DNA of 8,647 bases from Caldifarciminota bacterium. GTDB taxonomy: Bacteria; Hydrothermota; Hydrothermia; S141-80. The stretch spans positions 1 to 8,647 of the forward strand of contig JALUJC010000244.1 in assembly GCA_027053375.1 (NCBI GenBank). Direction: 5' to 3'. The notes below the pieces were generated by a model that was not told where the DNA came from, did no database searches, and saw only the letters and a program-made list of their open reading frames with translations. Below, piece by piece: positions 1-5,476 of this stretch. The translations under genes and the position numbers were made by a program. The first letter of the stretch is position 1. Every line of letters starts with the position of its first letter.

Positions 1-119
1 AGATAATAGACACGCTTGATCTCAAAGGGGATATGGCGTTTCTGCTCAATAAACGTCAGATTCCCCCGTGGGTCCGAAATTTTCGGCAATTCAATAATGC
101 GAGGCTTCTCTTTACGCAT
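1..119 (-). CDS. dTDP-4-oxo-6-deoxyglucose 3,4-ketoisomerase, FdtA/QdtA (WxcM-like) family, 3' part cut by window edge
   Basis: Only the first 39 codons lie in the window; the gene continues past base 1. The visible peptide has the N-terminal cupin signature of sugar 3,4-ketoisomerases: residues 8-20 read IIELPKISDPRGN, followed by LTFIEQ and PFEIKRVYY at 31-39. In characterised members (FdtA, QdtA, the C-terminal half of WxcM) this small cupin converts dTDP-4-keto-6-deoxyglucose to the 3-keto sugar before amination. The start overlaps the end of the upstream acyltransferase by 8 bp (ATGCGTAA). A second in-frame ATG lies immediately upstream at 122, and GAGAAGG sits directly before it, so spacing favours the ATG at 119. 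Whether the product has gluco (QdtA) or galacto (FdtA) configuration cannot be told from this fragment. Family assignment is from recognised motifs; the role in Qui3NAc or Fuc3NAc synthesis is inferred from the acyltransferase next to it. Confidence 0.8.
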   Translation of the reverse strand, partial: MRKEKPRIIELPKISDPRGNLTFIEQKRHIPFEIKRVYY

Positions 120-870
120 CATCCTTCTCGATGTGTTTGACCACCCGCGCAGGCACGCCCATCACAACGGTATAGGGCGGAACATCCCGGGTCACCACGG
201 CCCCCGCGCCCACCACCGCTCCCCGACCGATTCGAACACCGGGCAGCAATTTTGCCCCCAGCCCGATGGCCGCTTCGTCTTCTATCGTCGGTCCCACAAT
301 CTCCTCTTCCACATATCCCGCCTTTCCGATTCGATTGTCGTTGGCGGTGAGCGCACCACCCGAGATGAATACATTTTTGCCGATCACCATGTTTCCGGCC
401 ATCCAGGCATGGTCCATGATTTTGGTGCCATCTCCAACCCGAACGTTGTAGTTCAGCGTCACGTGTCTGCCAATGATGCAGCGTTCGCCGATGCGACATT
501 GTTCCCGGATAGAGGCCCCATCCCCAATGAGCGTATGCGGTCCAATTTCCACATCCTGATAGATCACCGCTCCAGGACCAATAGAGCATCCTTTGCCAAT
601 CCGTACGCCTGGAGTGTACTGAATCGGGCGAGAAGTGGCTCCCGCTCCTTTGGGGATTTTCCCAATCACTGAAAAAGGGAAGATTTCGACATTATCATCA
701 ATCCAAACGTTGTCACGCACGACGACATGTTCATGGAGGATAACAGATCTACCCAGATAAACACTGTGACCCACAACAACGTATGGACCAATATAGACAT
801 TCCCAGCAATTTTAACATCTGGAGGCAGAATTGCAGTGTTGTGAATTTCTTTCCTTCGAGTGCTACGCAT
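112..870 (-). CDS. Left-handed beta-helix N-acyltransferase, QdtC-like (dTDP-3-amino-3,6-dideoxyhexose acetyltransferase)
   Basis: This 252-residue protein is almost entirely hexapeptide repeats ([LIV]-G-x-x-x-x), running from about residue 12 to 225, which form a left-handed parallel beta-helix. These enzymes act as trimers and transfer an acetyl group from acetyl-CoA. The stretch NYNVRVGDGTKIMDHAW (140-156), then ISGGALTANDN (169-179) and the terminal GVPARVV (238-244), resembles the QdtC-type enzymes that N-acetylate dTDP-3-amino-3,6-dideoxyglucose. The next gene downstream is an FdtA/QdtA ketoisomerase from the same pathway, which supports this reading. I chose the ATG at 870, which overlaps the preceding sulfotransferase stop by 8 bp (ATGCGTAG); a TTG nine bases upstream is less likely. 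AAAGG sits almost against the ATG, so translation probably depends on coupling. GC is about 52%. Alternative roles are O-acetylation of the glycan or N-acetylation of another amino sugar. Confidence 0.82.
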   Translation of the reverse strand: MRSTRRKEIHNTAILPPDVKIAGNVYIGPYVVVGHSVYLGRSVILHEHVVVRDNVWIDDNVEIFPFSVIGKIPKGAGATSRPIQYTPGVRIGKGCSIGPGAVIYQDVEIGPHTLIGDGASIREQCRIGERCIIGRHVTLNYNVRVGDGTKIMDHAWMAGNMVIGKNVFISGGALTANDNRIGKAGYVEEEIVGPTIEDEAAIGLGAKLLPGVRIGRGAVVGAGAVVTRDVPPYTVVMGVPARVVKHIEKDDA

Positions 871-1780
871 ACCTTTCAACCCATTCAGGAAACTGCCTGC
901 GAGAGCGTTCTATAACACGCTTTAACCCCCGGTTCTTTTTCTCGATATATTCCCTAACCGTCGCTACATAAGAATTGGGGATGAGAATCTCTCCTTCATG
1001 TTCAACGATCCATTCGCCCACTTGTGTAAGTATCCTTTTCCTATATCGTAAAGGAATAACCTTTCTGCCTATAGATCGCATGAGGGGTAAACCATAAAGC
1101 GTTTTGAACGCTTTCCACAAAATTATTTTTTTTCTCGAAATTTCACCCGAATGTTTTTGGGGAATATGATTTACGCTCAAGAGGGGTATATCTAAGAAAT
1201 TCGCAATCAACCTCCCAATGCGAGATGGATCCTTGAAATCCTCTATGAATAGTATAAGAATATGGTTTTCAGGGAAAAAGCGAAGATACTCACTGATTAT
1301 TCTGAGATATTCGCTGGATAAAAGTGCTGATGCCCCCATGGTGTCAGATGATGGGTCTAAATTATCTCTCAATGTCTCAATATTATGAAGAACGTTGTGC
1401 AGATACTCCTCTATATTGTGTTGTATTTTACCTCTCCGGACCAACATTTTGTAATGGGAAATGAACCTTTCTAAGGGCTCCCGAAGGATAATGACAATCT
1501 TAATTTCTGGAAAGATAGAGGATAGTATTCGAGGGAATTGCGATGTGTACCAGTAGGAAGGATCAATCTTCCCCCGTAGTCCTTTACATTTTCTATCGTA
1601 ATTTGTTGAGACGAATGTACTCCACACTCCTTTTGAGGGCCTTGTATGCAGAATCGGATTTTCTTTTCCATAGGGTAAACAGATATCCCTTGAGGCTTTT
1701 AAAAGATAATATAATGTGGTCGTTCCCGCCTTCGGCGCACCAACACAGATGAAATCAAGAGGGGGGGTCAATTCCGCCAT
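863..1780 (-). CDS. PAPS-dependent carbohydrate sulfotransferase D (Sulfotransfer_1-like), AT-rich
   Basis: A 305-residue cytosolic-type sulfotransferase. The 5'-phosphosulfate-binding loop is CVGAPKAGTTTL at residues 12-23. The 3'-phosphate-binding motif ILREPLERFISHY (98-110) carries Arg100 and Ser108. GKE (38-40) matches the KE that in heparan-sulfate 3-O-sulfotransferases supplies the catalytic base, making Glu40 a candidate. It would move sulfate from PAPS to a sugar hydroxyl or amine; the acceptor is unknown. Its N-terminus (PPLDFICVGAPKAGTT) is a clear paralogue of the sulfotransferases at 4523-5476 and 6619-7590, but GC is only about 38-40% in sampled stretches, far below those genes, suggesting separate acquisition. 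The start lies 6 bp after the preceding stop and has no obvious Shine-Dalgarno sequence, so it is probably translated by coupling. A run of seven C (coding strand) falls at codons 5-7. The frame is intact. Confidence 0.92.
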   Translation of the reverse strand: MAELTPPLDFICVGAPKAGTTTLYYLLKASRDICLPYGKENPILHTRPSKGVWSTFVSTNYDRKCKGLRGKIDPSYWYTSQFPRILSSIFPEIKIVIILREPLERFISHYKMLVRRGKIQHNIEEYLHNVLHNIETLRDNLDPSSDTMGASALLSSEYLRIISEYLRFFPENHILILFIEDFKDPSRIGRLIANFLDIPLLSVNHIPQKHSGEISRKKIILWKAFKTLYGLPLMRSIGRKVIPLRYRKRILTQVGEWIVEHEGEILIPNSYVATVREYIEKKNRGLKRVIERSRRQFPEWVERYA

Positions 1781-1786
1781 TATGTA

Positions 1787-2431
1787 TTATTGTTTTTCTT
1801 TTATAATCCTCGCCGGAACGCCCACCGCTACCACGTTCGGAGGAAGATCCTTCACAACCGTGGCACCGGCACCCACAGTTGTGAATGAACCAATCCTTAT
1901 TCCCTGGATGATCGCTGTTCCGGTCCCAATTTCTGCCCCTTCTTCCAGATACACATTTCCGGAAACATGAACGCCGGGATAAAGCGTACAGAAATCCTCA
2001 ATCACCGCATCATGCCCCACCGTACAGTTCAGATTCAGGATCACATGACGTCCGATGCGAATATCCGTTGTGATTTGATTTCCTGAACAGATGATGGTTC
2101 CTTCTCCGATCTCTACATTTCGCCCGATCCATGCGTTGGGGTGAATCAAAACGGGGAAATGTTGTGCTCCGTGTGACGTCAGGGTTTCTGTAACTTTTTT
2201 ACGTGTTAAAGGATTTCCAATGGCAATGACGAGGCCCGTTTGTGGATAACGCTCTATCCAGTTCATTCCGCCAAGCACGGGGAAACCCTGAATCTCCTTC
2301 CCATGGAGATCAGGGTTCCCATCTAGAAATCCAAGAATGTTCCAGTGCTTTTTCTCTTCGTTCTGATCCAGGGCGATTTGCAGCACTTCTCTCCCAAATC
2401 CACCCGCACCCACAATTACGAGATCATGCAT
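1787..2431 (-). CDS. NeuD/PglD-family sugar O/N-acyltransferase
   Basis: A 214-residue two-domain enzyme. The N-terminal part opens with a Rossmann-like nucleotide-sugar-binding strand and glycine loop, VIVGAGGFGREV (5-16), with GFLDGNP at 34-40. From about residue 95 a hexapeptide-repeat beta-helix follows, ending in GVPARII (204-210). His140 in VGHDAVIED (138-146) aligns with the catalytic-base histidine of PglD. Known relatives acetylate UDP-4-amino sugars (PglD) or sialic acid (NeuD), using acetyl-CoA. The length is normal for the family. The ATG at 2431 has AAGGG nine bases upstream and a promoter candidate at 2464-2492, making this the first gene of a likely separate transcript. GC is about 48%, lower than the genes upstream of it. 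The substrate cannot be read from the sequence; a dTDP- or UDP-amino-deoxysugar of this locus is the natural guess. Confidence 0.88.
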   Translation of the reverse strand: MHDLVIVGAGGFGREVLQIALDQNEEKKHWNILGFLDGNPDLHGKEIQGFPVLGGMNWIERYPQTGLVIAIGNPLTRKKVTETLTSHGAQHFPVLIHPNAWIGRNVEIGEGTIICSGNQITTDIRIGRHVILNLNCTVGHDAVIEDFCTLYPGVHVSGNVYLEEGAEIGTGTAIIQGIRIGSFTTVGAGATVVKDLPPNVVAVGVPARIIKEKQ

Positions 2432-2463
2432 GTTTTTCTGCCCTTGTTGATCTGATTGGATGT

Positions 2464-2492
2464 AGTATAGCCTGCAGGTGCGGGCCTGTCCA
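2464..2492 (-). promoter_or_regulatory. Sigma-70-like promoter candidate before the acyltransferase gene
   Basis: Read on the minus strand, TGGACA (2487-2492, one mismatch to the -35 consensus) is followed by a 17-bp spacer and TATACT (2464-2469, one mismatch to the -10 consensus). The predicted start of transcription is near 2457, giving a leader of about 26 nt with AAGGG at 2441-2445 before the ATG at 2431. It sits in the 73-bp gap after the GT2 stop, just where GC content drops. I see no hairpin with a T-tract in this gap, so read-through from upstream is also possible. Confidence 0.6.
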
Positions 2493-2504
2493 GCCTTGGG
2501 CGGG

Positions 2505-3500
2505 TCATACGGTCAACACGTCTTTGGCGAAGCTCCACACCCCCGTGAAAAACCGATAATCTCCCCGCAGAAGCATGCGGACCGCCCCGGGCAGCCGCAG
2601 CAGCCCGAAGGGGTGTTCCAGCAACCGCAGGCGACGACGTAGGGCCTCCTCCTCCCGACGCAGTCGGGCGAGAATTCCCTGCAGGGCGGTGGATCCACCC
2701 AGCACCCCCATCAGGTGTTCCTTTGTCTGGAGGAGACGCTCGCGGATCAGCGCCACCCCGTCCAGGCGGATCCGGATGGAGACCCGGGGATCGGCGGGGA
2801 CGTAGTGCCGCAGTACATTCACAAAGGACACTTTGGTGTTGGGATCCTGGATCCAGTGGGAGGCGGTGCCCTCGTGCCGCCGGTAGTAAATCAGCGCCTG
2901 CGGCAGGAGTTTGCGCCGTCCCAGGGCGCGTCCCACCTGATGGATCCACACATCGTGGTCAAAGGCCCCGTGCGGGATGGGAAAGAGCAGCGGGCGCAGC
3001 TCCGCCCGAAAGGCTGTGCAGCACCCCGTCACCCACATGTCCAGGGTGAAGCGCCCGTCCTGGATCTGCTGGTAGCCCCGGAACCCGCTGGGGTTCAGTT
3101 CGGCGTCCGTGAGATAGGCATCGTGCACCACCACCAGGGGGCGGTCCGGCGCCTGAAAGGCACGCAGCATCACCGCAATCTTGTCAGGAAGCCACACGTC
3201 GTCCTGGTCGCACAGAAAGATCACATCGCCCGTGCAGGCCTTCATGGCCTGCTCAAAGTTCCGGGAATAGCCCACCCGTTGTGGGTTGCGGTGGAGCCGC
3301 ACGGGAAAGGGCGCCTGCCGGGCAAACGCTTCCAGGATGCGCCAGGTGTCGTCCGTGGAGGCGTCGTCAAAAACCACCAGTTCGTCGGGAAGGCGCGTTT
3401 GAGAGGCAAGACTTTCCAGCTGAGCGGGAAGATAATCCGCACCGTTGTAGGTGCACAGCGCCACCGAAACACGAAGGGCATGACCCCCATCCTGCGTCAT
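2505..3500 (-). CDS. GT2-family glycosyltransferase (rhamnosyltransferase-like)
   Basis: A 331-residue inverting GT-A fold glycosyltransferase. The N-terminal nucleotide-binding region has VSVALCTYNG (11-20) and VFDDASTDDT (43-52). The metal-binding DxD lies in FLCDQDDVW (95-103), with Asp98 and Asp100. DHDVWI (181-186) is the likely acceptor/base region, and YYRRHEGTAS (205-214) resembles the YRxH motif of rhamnosyltransferase-like members. The C-terminal 100 residues are Arg/Leu-rich and may associate with the membrane surface. It probably adds one sugar to a lipid-linked repeat unit on the cytoplasmic face. The frame stays open upstream to a TTG at 3581, but the ATG at 3500 has a perfect AGGAGG seven bases upstream, begins just before the first core strand, and lies downstream of a promoter candidate, so I chose it. 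The donor sugar cannot be deduced. Confidence 0.93.
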   Translation of the reverse strand: MTQDGGHALRVSVALCTYNGADYLPAQLESLASQTRLPDELVVFDDASTDDTWRILEAFARQAPFPVRLHRNPQRVGYSRNFEQAMKACTGDVIFLCDQDDVWLPDKIAVMLRAFQAPDRPLVVVHDAYLTDAELNPSGFRGYQQIQDGRFTLDMWVTGCCTAFRAELRPLLFPIPHGAFDHDVWIHQVGRALGRRKLLPQALIYYRRHEGTASHWIQDPNTKVSFVNVLRHYVPADPRVSIRIRLDGVALIRERLLQTKEHLMGVLGGSTALQGILARLRREEEALRRRLRLLEHPFGLLRLPGAVRMLLRGDYRFFTGVWSFAKDVLTV

Positions 3501-3507
3501 CGTTCTC

Positions 3508-3513
3508 CCTCCT
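3508..3513 (-). promoter_or_regulatory. Ribosome binding site that fixes the GT2 start
   Basis: AGGAGG on the minus strand, seven bases before the ATG at 3500. It is the best Shine-Dalgarno site in the window and decides against the in-frame upstream TTG at 3581. Confidence 0.85.
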
Positions 3514-3518
3514 GCAAC

Positions 3519-3537
3519 CGCCGGTTTGCCTCCGGCG
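3519..3537 (-). other. Leader hairpin between promoter and ribosome site of the GT2 gene
   Basis: CGCCGG and CCGGCG form a perfect 6-bp GC stem around the 7-base loop AGGCAAA. It starts downstream of the predicted transcription start and ends five bases before AGGAGG. It has no T-tract, so it is not a standard intrinsic terminator; an effect on translation or RNA stability is possible but unproven. Confidence 0.4.
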
Positions 3538-3552
3538 TACCCGCCCGCGATA

Positions 3553-3581
3553 AAGATACAGCCATGTGCGTTGATTTTCAA
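3553..3581 (-). promoter_or_regulatory. Sigma-70-like promoter candidate before the GT2 gene
   Basis: On the minus strand, TTGAAA (3576-3581, 5 of 6 to the -35 consensus) precedes TATCTT (3553-3558, 4 of 6 to the -10 consensus) with a 17-bp spacer. It lies in the 93-bp gap between the sulfotransferase C stop at 3594 and the GT2 ATG at 3500, and this part of the gap is visibly more AT-rich than its surroundings. Predicted transcription start is near 3546, giving a leader of about 46 nt. Confidence 0.5.
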
Positions 3582-3593
3582 GTTCCCGTGTGT

Positions 3594-4526
3594 TCATCCC
3601 CAGGAAGATGCGGGATAGAACGATCGGGCGATCTCGCGGGTCCGCTCATACACCAGGGCAAGTTCCTCTTCTGACAGAAGGGTTCGCCAGGCATTCCGGG
3701 TCTGGGCGGGATCCCTCTGGAGTGAAAAGGGATCCTGTGCGCGCTTCCCGGGGCGTGCGTGTGCACGAATGATGCGCGCTGCGCGCCGGTTCCAGGTGAG
3801 CCCCAGCCGCCCGTAAAGATCGCGGAAGGCCGTCAGGGGGTCCCGGGTCAGGTCTTCATGCCGCAGAAAGATCCAGTCGGGGTGGCGCGTCCGGTACTGG
3901 AGGACCACCGAATAGATGCCTTTCCAGAGCAGGGCGGCCTGTTCCACGATGGGCCGTGTGTCGCGAATCTGTGCCTGGATTTCCGGTGCAAGATCACGCA
4001 GCAGCGTATCCATCAGGCTGGTTTGCACCCACCAGTGACGGAAATCAAAATCCCAGCCGTACCGCTTCAGGCTGGCGGCAAAGGCTGCGGGGTGACGGAT
4101 CATCACCACCACCGCCATGCCATAGGTTTGCGCCAGCCATTCTGCGCTGAAAAGGGCGATGGGATCCTTCACAAGGGGGCGTTTCCCCCTCCGACGGCAG
4201 AGAACGCTGGCCACCACCTGCTGCAACCACAGCCGGAAATCGCCCGGTGAGCGGACCAGTGCAAGCTTTTCCCGTGCGGGATACACAAGGCGGAGCATCC
4301 GATCCAGGGCAGCCCGGCAGGGCGGCGGGAGGTCGCCCCCCGGCGGGATATGGTAGAACCAGAAGGGAAACCGGCAGGACAGCCAGCCGGCGACACGCAG
4401 AGTGGGGTTGAAAGGCTCGTGAAGATAACATGCTTCTCCGCCCGCACAGAGCATCCTGCCCACCCAGGTGGTGCCGGAACGGTGTGCCCCGGTTACCAGG
4501 ATCGGACGGTTTTTCTGTCGGGTCAT
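3594..4526 (-). CDS. Sulfotransferase C, Sulfotransfer_3-like family
   Basis: A 310-residue protein with a PAPS-binding P-loop at the extreme N-terminus, VTGAHRSGTTWVGRML (11-26). LVKDPIALFSAEWL (118-131) follows, then the 3'-phosphate motif IRHPAAFAASLKRY (143-156) with Arg144 and Ser152, and a C-terminal LRHEDLTRDP (221-230). The HRSGTTWVGRML form of the loop and the LVKDP block set it apart from the three other sulfotransferases here; I read it as a Sulfotransfer_3-type enzyme as found in exopolysaccharide clusters. It probably sulfates a sugar of the repeat unit, but sulfation of another acceptor is possible. The ATG overlaps the stop of sulfotransferase B by 4 bp (ATGA) and has no clear Shine-Dalgarno sequence, so translation is likely coupled. 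It is the last gene before a 93-bp gap, with base composition like the rest of the GC-rich module. Confidence 0.88.
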   Translation of the reverse strand: MTRQKNRPILVTGAHRSGTTWVGRMLCAGGEACYLHEPFNPTLRVAGWLSCRFPFWFYHIPPGGDLPPPCRAALDRMLRLVYPAREKLALVRSPGDFRLWLQQVVASVLCRRRGKRPLVKDPIALFSAEWLAQTYGMAVVVMIRHPAAFAASLKRYGWDFDFRHWWVQTSLMDTLLRDLAPEIQAQIRDTRPIVEQAALLWKGIYSVVLQYRTRHPDWIFLRHEDLTRDPLTAFRDLYGRLGLTWNRRAARIIRAHARPGKRAQDPFSLQRDPAQTRNAWRTLLSEEELALVYERTREIARSFYPASSWG

Positions 4527-5476
4527 GGGGAAGATTCCGGGAAAAAGCGGGGCCAGGGAGGGGGATGGCCCAGCAGATTCGCCAGGCGGTGCACCTCCTC
4601 CCGGTAAAGGGCTTCCAGACGGGGAAACGCTTCAGGCGAAAGAAGTTCCGCATCCACGTCGCGAATCGCCTGATGGGTGTATGCCCAGTACGCCAGGTCG
4701 TGCCGCAGGGACCCGGTCACCGCACGCAGCATACGGATCACCCTGGAATGACGCCGAACCCGCTGGTACAGCGCCAGCGCCCGGTTTGCCAGCCAGCGGG
4801 CGGGGCGGGAAACCTCGCCCGGATGGGCACGGGGAAAGGACAGAGACCGCGGCGGCACACCCAGAAAGGCCTGGATCTTCCGGAGTTCGGCCGCCGGATC
4901 CTGAACCAGCACCTCAAAGAACCCCACATACAGCGACGACCGGGGAAACACCTCCAGATAGCGCCGCAGGATCCGGGCATATTCTCCACCCGCAAGGATC
5001 CGTGCCGCCGCCGGAAGATGGAGGTCATACCGGGACCGGGCAGCAGGGAGGTCACGCAACCCCTCCTCCAGGAAAACCGACAGCGGACGCGTCTCCTCCC
5101 CGCGCCGCACATGCATGCGATAGGCTGAAAGCACCGCATCCACCGGATCCCGCAGCAGCACCAGAATCCGCAGTGCCGTCCCAAAGGCTTCGGCCAGTTT
5201 TTCCGGCATGTCGGGGTCATACCAGTACTGCGGTGTGATCTTACCCAGCACCCCGCGCGTGTGGGGAAACACCTCGCGCACAAAGGTTGCCCAGGCGTCC
5301 GGGGTGCGCTGCGCAGGAGGCTGCAGGAAGAACGGGGCTTCCTTGCCCCGGGGCAGGACCAGGTTCGGGTGGCGCTTCAGGGCCTCGTGCAGGCTGGTGG
5401 TGCCGGCTTTGGGCACCCCCACACACACAAAGGAGAGGGGCGGGTCAAACCTGGAAGGAGAGAGATGCCTATCCAC
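4523..5476 (-). CDS. PAPS-dependent carbohydrate sulfotransferase B (Sulfotransfer_1-like)
   Basis: A 317-residue sulfotransferase. The 5'-phosphosulfate loop is CVGVPKAGTTSL (18-29). The 3'-phosphate motif is LLRDPVDAVLSAY (107-119), with Arg109 and Ser117 as the conserved contacts; the middle position is Ala114 rather than the Arg of its paralogues, which is tolerated in cytosolic sulfotransferases. GKEAPFF (44-50) is the closest match here to the KExxFF block of heparan-sulfate O-sulfotransferases, so Glu46 is a candidate catalytic base. No signal peptide or membrane segment is visible, so it should act in the cytoplasm on a precursor or lipid-linked glycan. It starts with GTG at 5476, overlapping the GT4 stop by 8 bp (GTGGATAG), with GGAGG nine bases upstream. 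The acceptor and the position of sulfation are unknown. It has the GC-rich composition of the right module. Confidence 0.92.
   Translation of the reverse strand: MDRHLSPSRFDPPLSFVCVGVPKAGTTSLHEALKRHPNLVLPRGKEAPFFLQPPAQRTPDAWATFVREVFPHTRGVLGKITPQYWYDPDMPEKLAEAFGTALRILVLLRDPVDAVLSAYRMHVRRGEETRPLSVFLEEGLRDLPAARSRYDLHLPAAARILAGGEYARILRRYLEVFPRSSLYVGFFEVLVQDPAAELRKIQAFLGVPPRSLSFPRAHPGEVSRPARWLANRALALYQRVRRHSRVIRMLRAVTGSLRHDLAYWAYTHQAIRDVDAELLSPEAFPRLEALYREEVHRLANLLGHPPPWPRFFPESSP

Noticed and set aside
16..672. A 218-codon plus-strand open frame opposite the QdtC-like gene.
   Set aside because: The minus strand encodes continuous hexapeptide repeats; the plus-strand translation has no family features.
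3519..3537. The GC-rich hairpin as an intrinsic terminator.
   Set aside because: No T-tract follows on the minus strand, and it lies downstream of the promoter candidate, directly before the ribosome site.
3501..3581. A 27-residue N-terminal extension of the GT2 enzyme from a TTG at 3581.
   Set aside because: This stretch contains the promoter candidate, the leader hairpin and AGGAGG seven bases before the ATG at 3500.
2715..3674. A 319-codon plus-strand open frame across the GT2 gene.
   Set aside because: It runs through the GT2 gene and the promoter gap, has no motif, and is antisense to a well-supported glycosyltransferase.
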